Below, in pieces: positions 11,390-22,479 of a stretch of DNA of 64,000 nucleotides. Made by a program: the position numbers and the translations under genes. The stretch is from Sclerodactyla briareus. Its lineage: Eukaryota; Echinodermata; Holothuroidea; Dendrochirotida; Sclerodactylidae. The DNA is taken from contig JAODTK010003543.1 in the NCBI GenBank assembly GCA_026419785.1, positions 248,001-312,000 of the forward strand. The letters run 5' to 3'. Position 1 is the stretch's first letter; each line of letters begins with the position of its first letter. The notes under the pieces were generated by a model. That model was not told the origin of the DNA and searched no databases. It saw only the letters and a program-made list of their open reading frames with translations.

Positions 11390-13640
11390 ACATTATTAAT
11401 ATTTTCAACGGATTTAACGATTACGAGCGAGTGTGGGGAGAATGCCTTTCCGTTGTCCCGAAGTGGGAAGGCGTGGTTCTCGTTTCGGTATTGTAGGATT
11501 GATCTTTTGTTTGGACCTGAGACAATAGCTTTTTCCAATCTGTGACCAAAAGTTGAGATATCTCTTTAACCCTCTCATGAATTATAATCAATCTTATATA
11601 TGATGATTCTCAGAACTCGCAAAAATACGATTGATGCAATTTATGTGATCAATATTAAAGGCAGGGGAAATTGAGACCGAGAAACGTTGGTGAACCTTCT
11701 GAGTAACCCCAATTCTTTCCTTGTCCATTCGAGCGAAGTCTAGCGAGAGTAAACGGTGGGAGAGAACGGGAGTGCGCAGTGGTCAGTAGTGATAGTGATG
11801 GAATTAGGCCACTTATGGTTTCACTTGCCTCACGGAGCGTCCCCCGACGACAGTTTCGAGTTGATCTGATTTCTTGATCGATACGGTCATGATTGACGTG
11901 GGTGTACGCGTGTGAGCTCTAATCATATATAATCGGTTGGTCGCACTCTCTGTATGAAGAATGTTGTATATGAGCGGGCGAATTCGGGTCGACGAACATT
12001 TGAAAAGTTTAATTACGTCATGGGGGTTCCCCTTGGAGACCAGTTCCCCCTTCTACTAGGACTACGATCGCGTGATGGAAATAGTGAACGAAGATCACGA
12101 TGTTAATATAGAATAATTGCAGAACTATTTTGTCAGACTACTGTGAACTTCCGTCTATAGAGGATGCGTTGGGATTAAATATCGATTGAGAATGGACGAA
12201 AAGTTCTTTCGAGATTTCATGCCCTTGCGACTATAGGAGGACAGAATTTTGCAAAACATTAATTCCCTAATCTAGAATCGTTAGACGCCATGCTGTGGTT
12301 CATATCTGATAGTAAATTCATTTTCCTCAACAAGGCTGGAGAGGGTAGAAACTTATGTGGCAATGCTTTGATCATAAAAGAGAAGGGCGTAGGAAGGAAA
12401 TGTGAGAGTCCCTGTTATAAGATTGGGATATATCAGTAACTTGTGTTTGTTTTCGGCGTATATTTTCGACAAGTTCGAATCTAAAACCGCGGTAACTGTC
12501 AGGCACCCGGACAACCAAACTCCTTAGGGAGGCTGATTCATTTACACTGTATGGACACGGATGTTAGCACAGCCATCGATACAGTTAAGGTTAATGATAC
12601 TAGAGGTCAGCAACGACAAGAAGGATACACGTAAGTTGGACGATTTTTCAACGGCGCGAAAAATATAAGTAAAATGGTTGTTTGAAATCATTTGCCAATT
12701 TCCGAGACAATCGAAAAGTTCCGAGATAAGCTAATCCGATATCAAGGTTATACTTGTTAACTTTCAGAAACATCTCAAGGCGTTCTCTTCGTATCCTGTG
12801 TTGAATTTTCCTGGAGGAGGGGAAGAATCCGATCCCGGGCCCCACAACTAGAAAATATATCAGTGTATGCGGTAGTTACCCCAAGTCCCGACGTTACCCA
12901 GAACTAATAGTAATCGTACTCGAGCAGTTTACCGTAGAAGCGTGAGTTATGCGCACAACGCTATCTACATCTTGAACGACCGTGTTTGTTACACTGATGC
13001 CAATGATGAATTACGGTAACTTGAGCGAGATCGTTACTCGTGTGGATTTACGGTAAATTACACTGTAATAATCTGTAATATGTGAGTACATTTTGACAAA
13101 AAAGGGGTCAGGGATCCGAACCAAATATCAGGGTCGAGGTTTGACTCAAATCGAATTAATTAACCTAGTTTGGGCTGGAGCTTGACCAAGAATATTGTAT
13201 GGTTCCATCCAACCAATTCCGGGGTCTATCGAGCTAGTACGTTAGAATGCACACGTCGCGAAACCACGATTAGGCCTCTGTATTTGCAGTATTCTCAACA
13301 GTGAAGTTGTGCATATTGTTCAACATGTTCGTTTTAGGCTTCTCTTGAAATACCCAGTCCTGTAAAGGGTAGAAGGCGTATTAAAAAATGCGTTCACTCA
13401 ACAGGCCCCCCCCCAACCTTTTTTCAAAAATAATACAGAACCTCTCTGGCGGAAATTCTCTGCCTATTCGAATGTTAAGGGAAATATTCAGCCAAAGTAA
13501 TACTCTTCTTGGTGTTAAATGTTGAAGAGAATGAAAAATCATCAAATATCACGTTGTTTAGGGTTATAGCAGTTCGGTTGGGAAGATATGCGTATACAAA
13601 TTTCATATATTTGCTGATTTGGGCAACTGGCTCTTTTTAT
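11390..13640. other. No gene recognised
   Basis: No coding frame with a domain. A C-run lies near 13406-13414. Nothing else found. Confidence 0.45.
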
Positions 13641-13643
13641 GAT

Positions 13644-13709
13644 GTCATATCTACCAATTATACGGCAAACTACATATTTCTTAAGTTGTTCAACATTGGT
13701 AGATATGAC
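13644..13709. repeat. Short perfect inverted repeat
   Basis: GTCATATCTACCAAT (13644-13658) is the exact reverse complement of ATTGGTAGATATGAC (13695-13709), with a 36-base loop. It may be a small fold-back element or chance. Confidence 0.7.
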
Positions 13710-15350
13710 GGCTAAATTTGCATTTGGCAAAATTGCAAACATGAGCAGTGATATAAATTAATAATCTTAAAAAAATCGTACTTTATAACCGAACATGCTA
13801 GAACATGAAACAACAGTTTGATTGGCGTGATTTTAAAGTACCATTCAAGACTTTTAATATTTTTGGCTGGACTTCTCCTTTAAGGCGTACAGCGATCCAG
13901 GCTTGGTGACAGGAGAAGCGGGTTATGAGCGCGCACCGATGGCCTCCTTCATGAAATATTCAAGAGATAATGTGTTGCAAAGTGCGGGCGGCGCCGTGTC
14001 ATGTTTCGGAAGAGGCGAAAAGAATAATGTTGTGGCTTACCGCTGGGACAGGGACCAAATAAAACATAAGAGAGGGTAAACTACGTCCGGCGTTATGATC
14101 GTCAGAGCGGAGTGTGCGGAACGGGAAATAGTCATGGTTTGGGTCCAGATATGAGGAGGGTACAAAATATATGTGCTTGAAGGATCTTGGCTGTGGAAAA
14201 CAATCTGAGTGATTCGAAAATTAGGGTTCGAATTATTTACATACTTTTGGCTAGATCTATGTCGGCTTGTAATATGAAGCAGAAAACGTAGGACACGTAT
14301 ACAACAAAGTAGAAACATTGACTCAATGGCTGATGTGATGTTCGTTGACCTCAGATGTCATCTTATTACCAAAAATGGCACCCGATGACCTAGGGGGACC
14401 TCGGACCTGCCCCCAAGACAACAAGGTACTCTTGATAGGGAAATTACACATAAAATATCAGCATGATTCGGATAGGCATTTTAGGACTAATCGGGTTTAC
14501 AATGATGCTCTGACTTGGATTTCGTGATTCAGACGCTTTGATCAGATTCTAGGGGTTCAGGAAGCAACGCATAGGCTCATCAAAAAACGTGACCGCATGA
14601 TCCGTGGATGAGCACCGGCGATGACGCCTCCTCTTTTCTCCAAGTTCCCAAATGATTCGAGGCAGGGACTGTAACAACCCCTTCTGGGATCGTATTTTAC
14701 GTCCCTCCGGAACGACGATCTATGAACTCCGGGATCCGACTCTTTCTCTGACATGGGTTGCGGAAATTCTGTCCAACGTGACTGCTCACAGCGAATGGGC
14801 GGTAAGTATTGCAAATATCCGAAAAAACAGAAGACCCACTTTTCACGGCACCACAGCGGGACCAAGACCTAGCCATCGCAACTGCAAGTACGGCCTCTGT
14901 GAGAATGTAGTGACTGCTGACTCGAAACCGGAAAGATTGCTTGCAATGCGTCACTAATACCATCGTCACCTCCCGCACAATATGTAAACTGACGAGAGCA
15001 TAGCAAGGGGAACATGCATTTCACGCTTGAGTTTACCTATCCTGATTTAGCGGATATTATCGTTTTTACTAGCTCAAATCTACCAAAATAATAAATGGGT
15101 CAAGAACCTTTCTTCCCCCCCCTTTTTTTTCCCCTTATTCTTTTTCTTCACCATAACTCTAGTGTTCACCAAGAACAATAGGGTTTGGGGAAAATTTGCG
15201 GGAACATGATTTTTTTTCTACAAATGTCCCCATCTTCAGAAAGTGACCCCGGGATCAACCACACAAATAGGGTTTTGTATACATCCCCATATAGAAGCTA
15301 CAAGTTTGCAGTAAACGGTATCATGTCAGCATGGTTTCCAGACTATGACC
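13710..15350. other. No gene recognised
   Basis: A frame at 14652-14957 (+) of 101 codons has no domain I know. It contains GGCGGTAAGTATT near 14800, a consensus-like splice donor. Poly-C/poly-T lies near 15114-15135. The part after 15200 resembles dispersed repeat DNA. Confidence 0.4.
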
Positions 15351-15647
15351 CCTGTTGCCCTCAGATGACGTTTGACCTGACTCAAGCCAACATGGTTTGT
15401 CGTTTTTATTCATCATATATATAGGCCTACATATAAAAGATCAGATCTCCGTCCAGACCAGATCGAGTCCATGGGCGTTCTCATGGGGGGGGGGGGGGGA
15501 GCAAAGGGAAGCGTCCCCCCCAATTTGAGAGGGGAAAAATAATAGCAAATGTCCCCCTCACGTTTTGGCGTATCAGCGACATGAGGTCGCATGACATTTG
15601 CCTCGGGTTTTGTGATATCCTCCATTTGGGCAACGGAATTGAAGCAT

Positions 15648-15892
15648 ATTTGTATTTCTTCCGTCAGTTACAATATTTTATATAGCGCCGTAACTCAAAA
15701 GACATTCTCGCGCTCCAAAATATAGTATCGAAAACAACCGAAATACAAAAGTAAGAAACAAGCAATACAATAAAGAAAAAAGTAGACAACAACAAGGCAA
15801 GACATAGGACAAGCACAGCGACTGGCACGGACCTACCGAAGCTTCCTTAAAGAGATGATCTGCATCTCTCCTGAAGAAAGGATGCCTGATAT
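15648..15892. mobile_element. Repeat of about 245 bp inserted in tandem copy 1
   Basis: Present in tandem copies 1 and 2 but absent from copy 3 and from the reverse copy at 24370-24650. Those two read straight from GAAGCAT into AGGCAATA. It contains TATATAGCGCCGT and GCACAGCG blocks and resembles a SINE tail region. A retroposon insertion predating the tandem duplication is the simplest reading. Confidence 0.5.
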
Positions 15893-16693
15893 AGGCATAA
15901 CAAGATATTGCAAGATTCATGAGACGTCCAGTTTTTCATCGAATGCCCCGCCTGTATTAATCTTCGAATGTAGTAATCGGCACAGGCCATAGCAGATAAA
16001 CTATTTGCAAGGCCTGAATCACGTGCACAATACTACCGTAGCCAGGCGCGGCGGAATATAATTTTTATTGGGGGGCTAATGTGGACTGTTTCACTATCTA
16101 GCGTAGCGCCACCATTGTTGCGCGTATCGTAACAAGAATTCTGTGGGGTTCCAGCCCTCTAAATGGCCGGAAACGGCATTTGCGGAGTGGCCTGTGCTAA
16201 TTACAAATATCCTAGTCAAAATACAGGTTCCATGTGTGAAATTGCATGCATATCCAGAAAAAATCAGAGAAAAAATGCAATTTGATAGAAGTTTTTTTAA
16301 TAAAAGAAAGTTGAATGAACAATGTCATCTCGTACCAGCTATTCATTTGATCCAGCCTATTTACATTTAAAACAACCTTTCTAAGTATGCTACGTGTTGA
16401 CCTCAGATGACGTTTACCTCGACTCAAGCAAAAGGGTTCGTTTTATTTCAATCATGAGTAATATATGCCTACATATAAAAGATCAGATTCATCCATCCGA
16501 CCAGAATCGGTCTGGACGTTAATCATGGGGGGGGGGGGGGGAGGCAAAGGGAAGCGTCCCCCCACATTCGGAGAGGGGAAAAATAATAGCAATGTCCCCC
16601 CTGCACGTTTGGCGTAAAGCGACATTAGGTCCATGACATTGCCTCTGTGTTTTGTGATATCTCATTTGGGTGGGCCACCGTTAATTGACGCAT

Positions 16694-16936
16694 TTTATTT
16701 TTCAATTCATTTACAATATTTATATAGCGCCGTACTAGAAATATTCTAAAGGCGCTTCACAAAAATATATTATCGACACAGAATACAAAGTAGAAACAGC
16801 AATACAAATGAAAGAAAAAAGTTGGACCCAACAAGGTCACACATAGGACAAAAGCACAGCGCCTGCAAGGACCTAACCGAAAGCTCCTCAAAAAGAGTCT
16901 TCAGTGATCTCCTGGAGGAAAGGATGCCTGATACAT
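16694..16936. mobile_element. Repeat of about 245 bp inserted in tandem copy 2
   Basis: Same segment as at 15648-15892, at the same position in the unit. It contains TTTATATAGCGCCGTACTAG and AAAGGCGCTTCACAA, the kind of block also seen at the tail end of SINE family A. Confidence 0.5.
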
Positions 16937-17897
16937 AGGCAATAGCAAAATGATTGGCCAAGATCATGAGACGTCCAGTTTTTCATCGAATTCCCACTCC
17001 TTTATTAAGCTTCGAATTTAGTAATCGGCACAGGCCATAGCACCCGATCAACTATTTGCAATGCCCTGAATCACTTCAACACTATACTACCGGTAGCCAG
17101 GCGCGGCGGAATATAATTTTTATTGGGGGGCTATGTGACTGTCACTATCTAAGCGTATCGCCACCATGGTTGGCGCGTGCGTACAATAAATTTTTGGGGT
17201 TTCCAAGGCCCGTCTAAATGGCCGGAAACGTCATTTGCGGAGTGGGCCTGTGCTACAAACCAAATATCTAGTGCATAAATACAGTTCCCATGTTGTGAAT
17301 TGCAATGAATATCAAGAACACATCAAGAAAAAATGCAATTTGAAATATAAGTTTTAATACAGGTGAATGAAAAATGTCACTCACGTACAAGCTTTCCTTT
17401 GATCCAGCGCTATTTACATTAAAAACCCTTTTCTAAGTATGCTAACGTGTTGACCTCAATGACGTTTTGACCCTGACTCAAAGCAAAAGGGTTCGTTTAT
17501 TTTCATCAATGAGTAATACGGCCTAACATATCAAGATCATATTCATCCATCCAGACCAATCGAGTCATGGACGTGACTCATGGGGGGGGGGGGGGAAGGG
17601 AAGCGTCCCCCACATTTCGGAGGGGGGAAAAATAATAGCAATAAGCTACCTTCACGTTTGGCGTATGGGGGAAATGAGGTCGCATGAAATAGCCTCTGGT
17701 TTTGTGATATCTCCATTTGGGCGCGGGATGGGAAATTGAAGCATTAGGCAATAACAAGATGATTGGCCAAGATCATGAAACGGCCCAGTTTTTAATCGAA
17801 TGCCCAATCCTTCATTAATCTAGAATTAGTAATCGGCAACAGGCCATAGCCAGATCAATCTTTGCCAAGGCCCTGAATACGTTCACAACTATACAGT

Positions 17898-19010
17898 AGC
17901 TGAAAATGCAAAGGACTCCCAACAATTAGCGCGGCCCCATTTACTCAGATATACACGCTAAATTGACTTCCTTCGATGGGCTGCTAGCCCAGGAGAATTT
18001 CACTTCCAATTCATTGTACCTTGACCTGTTGACCGCTTATAATTTATCGCCCTATAGTCCGCCTGGTGTTGCAAGGGCAAAAAATATTCGGAAGATTTTT
18101 TTGGCGCGCTTCCCGGCGCTGTTGTGGTCTCTGCGATTGAATGCCAAGCCCTGGGCATGAATTTTTCTCACCGTTTCCGTAAGAGTATATGTATTCTTCA
18201 AACGTAAAAAAAACTCAATTATAACTGACTCAACTCAAGCACCATATTCTTTTCCATTGATGGTATCCGCTTCGGAACGATTTTACGTCAGTTATTGCCT
18301 AATCCCAGGGATGTATTCGAGACCGGCTAGCCCGAGACAGCCTCACATCATATCCTATCCCAGTAGGTATGGCGGTCTCGGTCTCGAAAGTCGAGACCGA
18401 GACAGTTATTCGAGAATAATTCGAGACCGAAATGACACTGGTGTCGACTCATATCCCTGCCCACCCTATCGTAAGCAGCCTTTCACTCACGTTTCCAAAC
18501 TTGAATCAACATTTACCGAAATCTTCGAATTGAAGAAATAGTTTATACCCCAAATGACAATTTGCAATGCCTGAATCAATTCGGTGGCGTCATTCTAGCC
18601 GCCGGGCAACTGCAGAACTACAACAGTGTGTTTCTACATTCATCGTTTTCATGCTTGACATATGTAAACTGCTCAAAAGTTTGGCCAATCAACGTCTAAT
18701 TCTAAAGCATATCTTAAATTCCACCCAATTACGTAGCGTCCTGTTCTTTGTGCCCGAAACCAATTCATCAGGCGCGTTCGACCAATGGCGTCGGAACCGG
18801 GGTGGCTGAGGACGCCACCCCCTCCAGTGAAAAAATGTGGGGGCGGAAGTCCCCATTCCACCCTCATTCTAGACGACGCACATATATCCTGACGTTTTCG
18901 AATCCAGTATATCGTTTCCAATCCGGAAATCTGCGGTCATACAGTCAACCCTCCCAGCTGGTTCCAATTAGTGATGACTCACTCAGCCAATCAAACACGC
19001 GCTCGTCACC
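17898..19010. other. No gene recognised; GAGACCG-rich patch
   Basis: Short frames only. A cluster of GAGACCG/CGGTCTC words at 18318-18430 includes a perfect hairpin, GTCTCGGTCTCGA (18375-18387) against TCGAGACCGAGAC (18391-18403). A G-rich repeat fragment lies near 18780-18880. Confidence 0.45.
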
Positions 19011-20884
19011 CTTGTACCTGTAGCTCTCCGGCCAGCGTGTCGTTTTTACGACAGTGGGTAATCTCTAGAGAGTGGATCCGAAGATCAGGGTTTTAATCAT
19101 TGCATCGTAGTCCTGTCATCGCCCACACCCCGAGTCTGATAACACACCCCTTTTTATTTTTAAACCAGCATTCGTCATTCATGCTATTCCCACTTTCCTC
19201 ATTTTCAGTCAGATTGCTTGAATTTCCTTTGTAATATCAATCTTCATATCAAATCCAGATAATGTTTCAAAAAATCGCATATTAATACTTCTTTCTTCTT
19301 TCGTCATAACACGCAATGTATTTCACAACGAACACGTGATTGGCCTGTCGGTATTGTATAGCAAACAATTGTGCTATTGTTATGATAAGAGTTTAGGGTG
19401 TGTTTAGATTCACGTACAACCAATGCGGTATGATGGTAATAGCTTGTAAAAATCTGCGACCCTCAAGCATTTTTTACAATAGGCTGGTGCAATTTTATAA
19501 TTCTGAATAGGACTAAAATTTCAAATGGCTTCTGGATAGTCAGCTGAATGCGTGGACGATACTAGGAGGAAGCCCCCCCCCCCCCCCTCTCTTTTGTTTA
19601 GCCCTTCACTTCGGAAAAGAGAAGTTTATCATGGTCCAAAATGAGACAACCGAAAATGGACATAAAAAAAATAAAAATACAAACGTGAAAGAGAATATCT
19701 GGACAGAAATTCATCAAAATTTCGACCGACAATGCGAAATTTAGGAAAAGAGAGGCGAAGGGTAATTTTTCAAATCAAATGCTATAACAAAATGTGCCAA
19801 AGTTTAGCGCGCATCGCACGCAATATCCTTTGGTGGGTGTCCACGTACCCGTCATCTGTGAACTCAATGAAATTCGCGAGAAAACAGTATGATATTCGGG
19901 GGGCGATTTTTCTCAGCGATTACGTCGGGGAGGAATGGGCACGTGGCAAAATAAATCTATAACCTGGGTAATTCTGGAATGCGACTAACTGGAGGATCTT
20001 GTCGGACCCTGAGAAGTGAGATTTCAAGCAGCTTCCAATGAAGTGCACTGTACTTTACTTATTGCTCTTGTGCTCATCATAGTTTGGCAGGAAACCTCAC
20101 AGATCCATCCAAAAATCGCATCAAGGACATGTGAAATCATTTTTACGATGGAGGAGGGGCGGAGCAGACTGCCGCACACATTTTTCTGAGATGAAAAATT
20201 CGTGGCCAAAAATGACAAAAAATCGTGAAATTTTGGCAGCGAAATAGCAACAGTAAACACAACATGGCCGAATCTTCTAACTCTGCGACTGGGCCCAAAA
20301 TGCCCCAAAACATGCCAAAGACTTTTCCCGCAGACCAGTCTTTCCGTGACCCCCTAAAAAATTCGGGCAAAATATGGTCGCCCTCTAAATATGTATGGTC
20401 CCGTATGCCTATGATGGCGGTCCGCTGTTAGGTAAGAATTTCACCAACTCCCAAAGAAGAGCCTACTTACTACTTACATGGAGCTCAGTAACAAAAAAAT
20501 TTGGCAGAAAAAATCTAAGGACGTGAAAATGCAAAATTATTTCTTGAATGAAGTGAGTGTTTAGGAGTGTGATAATGCATCAGATTGCATAGGAGGCCAC
20601 CTGGAATACAAACATTTTTTAAGTGGGAGAAGGGGGGGGGTTCGGCAGTCCTCTGAAGAGTTCGATTTAGGCTGACTAAATCGATTCGATTTGGCAGAGG
20701 ATGGCACAAGATTCAGAGCAGCAAGTCGCATCTATAAGGACATGTGGAAATGTGAAATTATATCTGGAATGAAGTGAGAGTTTTGGAGAGCATATTGCAC
20801 CAAAAAATTGCATCTAAGGCCACCTGAAAAGGCAAAACTTTCGCAAAGGGGACGGGGACGCTCCTCCCCTTAGAACCCTTCCCA

Positions 20885-21640
20885 GATCCGTCATCAAACT
20901 TCAGCCCCCACTAAAATTCACGTTGCTACGCCCATGGTTCTACTACCACCTCTCAAACAAATTCCGTCTGATCCTTCATCAAATCCGCCTGCCATATCGG
21001 CGGAAAGCGTTCATAAAGTCGGTAAGTAACAGAGTAGTAACATTAACACGCTTCGCTCTATTCGAAGTCCATTTTCTGTTGACGGCGCGGACGCTCATGA
21101 TTGTATGAAGACTTAATAAATCGTGTGACGATGTGCTTTACCCCAACAAGTTTTTGTTTAGTTGTGGCATTGCACAGACATTTTCGCCCTAACTGGTACA
21201 CCGCATACTCGCTATTCTGTAGGTTGAGATAGACTCGAGAAATCGAGTAGTGCAAGTGAACATAATTCGGGCGAAAAATGGTGAAATACGAGCAGGTTGA
21301 AGCGAAACTGAAATGTTCACCCGAATAATTTACTGAGCACCCACATTTTTTATTGAATGCCCCAAAATGTGAAGCAACATTGGGGTACGTAGGCCTAAAG
21401 AACTTCAATGAAATTTAGGCAACTTCTTGAAATTTGGGTAATTTCAATTGAATATGACAAGCCCACCATTCCAATGCCCTGAGCATCTACAAAATACCAT
21501 GGATGCGCCACTGCATCAGCTCAAGTAAATATGGTCAGGAGACCGGGAAGTGCTGGCATCTAGGAGGCCTTATTTCCCAAAATTCCCGTGTACGCTCCGC
21601 GTTAAACCCGCATGCTGGCTGTCCGTTAGATAGTAACGAT
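20885..21640. other. Segment unique to the left palindrome arm
   Basis: It has no counterpart between the matching right-arm blocks near 22540. It contains TACGCCCATGG (20930-20940) and, reading leftwards from 21513, CAGTGGCGCATCC, both resembling hAT-type termini. It may be a later insertion into the left arm or a loss from the right arm. Confidence 0.55.
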
Positions 21641-21698
21641 CCCCGGGCCCCCCGCCACCAGCGCGGCCCACTGGAAAAGAATCCTAGCTACGCCACTG

Positions 21699-22479
21699 AA
21701 TTCAACTTTCGTGTACCGGAAGTACCGTTTCCTGCAATCTGGGTGACCTATTTCATTCAAAAAATTTCCTCAAAAATAAGTTCCAAGCTACCCAAATTGT
21801 AACCTTGCAGTGGGTATTTAGTATTATTGGTTTGTAATCACTTGCTGACATTTTCTTCCACAAAAAATTGGGGAGAGGTCGTAGATGCGTCGCAATTCTT
21901 CAACATTTTCTTTTCACCAGAATTGCACATTTAGATGTTTGCAATAGGCCCGTAAGTGCCATCTGGCGATCTGGGAGGTATAACAAGCAACATTTCCTCG
22001 GTACGATCCGGCCAACCGATTGTGGCGCTCCGCCTTGATAGTGTATCGCAATAATAAGTAATACTCCCCATCATGGGCGTCAATCCATTTCGAAACGTGG
22101 GGGGCGAGGCGGACTACGATACACTATCTAAGCGGAGCGCCACTATTGGTTGGCGCGTAGCGTACCACGGAAATTTTGGCTTGTTATACCTCCAGATCGC
22201 CGGAGGAAAGTGGCACTTGCCGTGCCTTATTGCAAATATCTAAATGCGCAATTTTAGTGAAAGGAAAATGTTGAATAGTTGCCACGCATCTGCAGCCTCT
22301 TTATATGTTTGTGAAAGAAAGAAGATGTCAGCAATTGAGTGACTACAAACTCCAAAATACCAAGAACCCACTGGCAGGTTTACATTGGGTACCTTGGAAC
22401 AGATCATTGAGGGCATTTTGAATGAAATGGGTCACTCAGATTGCAGGAAACAGTGCTTTCAGTACACGAAAGTTGAATC
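21699..22479. repeat. Palindrome core between two inverted element ends
   Basis: To the left, an element end reads CCTAGCTACGCCACTG up to 21698. To the right, its mirror CAGCGGCGTAGCTAGG starts at 22480. The 781 bases between are themselves palindromic around 22085 with a loop of about 65 bases (22051-22114). The loop holds CATGGGCGTCAATCC, a motif seen at several other repeat ends in the window. Confidence 0.7.

Larger units (their letters stand above)
15355..17897 (+). repeat. Tandem array, about 2.5 copies of a 1.05-kb unit
   Basis: Copies start near 15355, 16400 and 17451, each with TGACCTCA(G)ATGACGTTT or a variant. Each then holds ACTCAAGC, a CCTACATATAAAAGATCA-type block, a 12-18 base poly-G tract, GGGAAGCGTCCCC and GTTTTGTGATATC; the first two also hold GGCGCGGCGGAATATAATTT. 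Copy 3 stops near 17897, before that last block. Copies differ mostly by one- and two-base indels, often at homopolymers. Copies 1 and 2 carry an extra segment of about 245 bp that copy 3 lacks. Confidence 0.85.

Noticed and set aside
14652-14957. 101-codon open frame on plus with an internal GGTAAGT donor look-alike
   Set aside because: No domain and the opposite strand is equally open. Not enough to call an exon.
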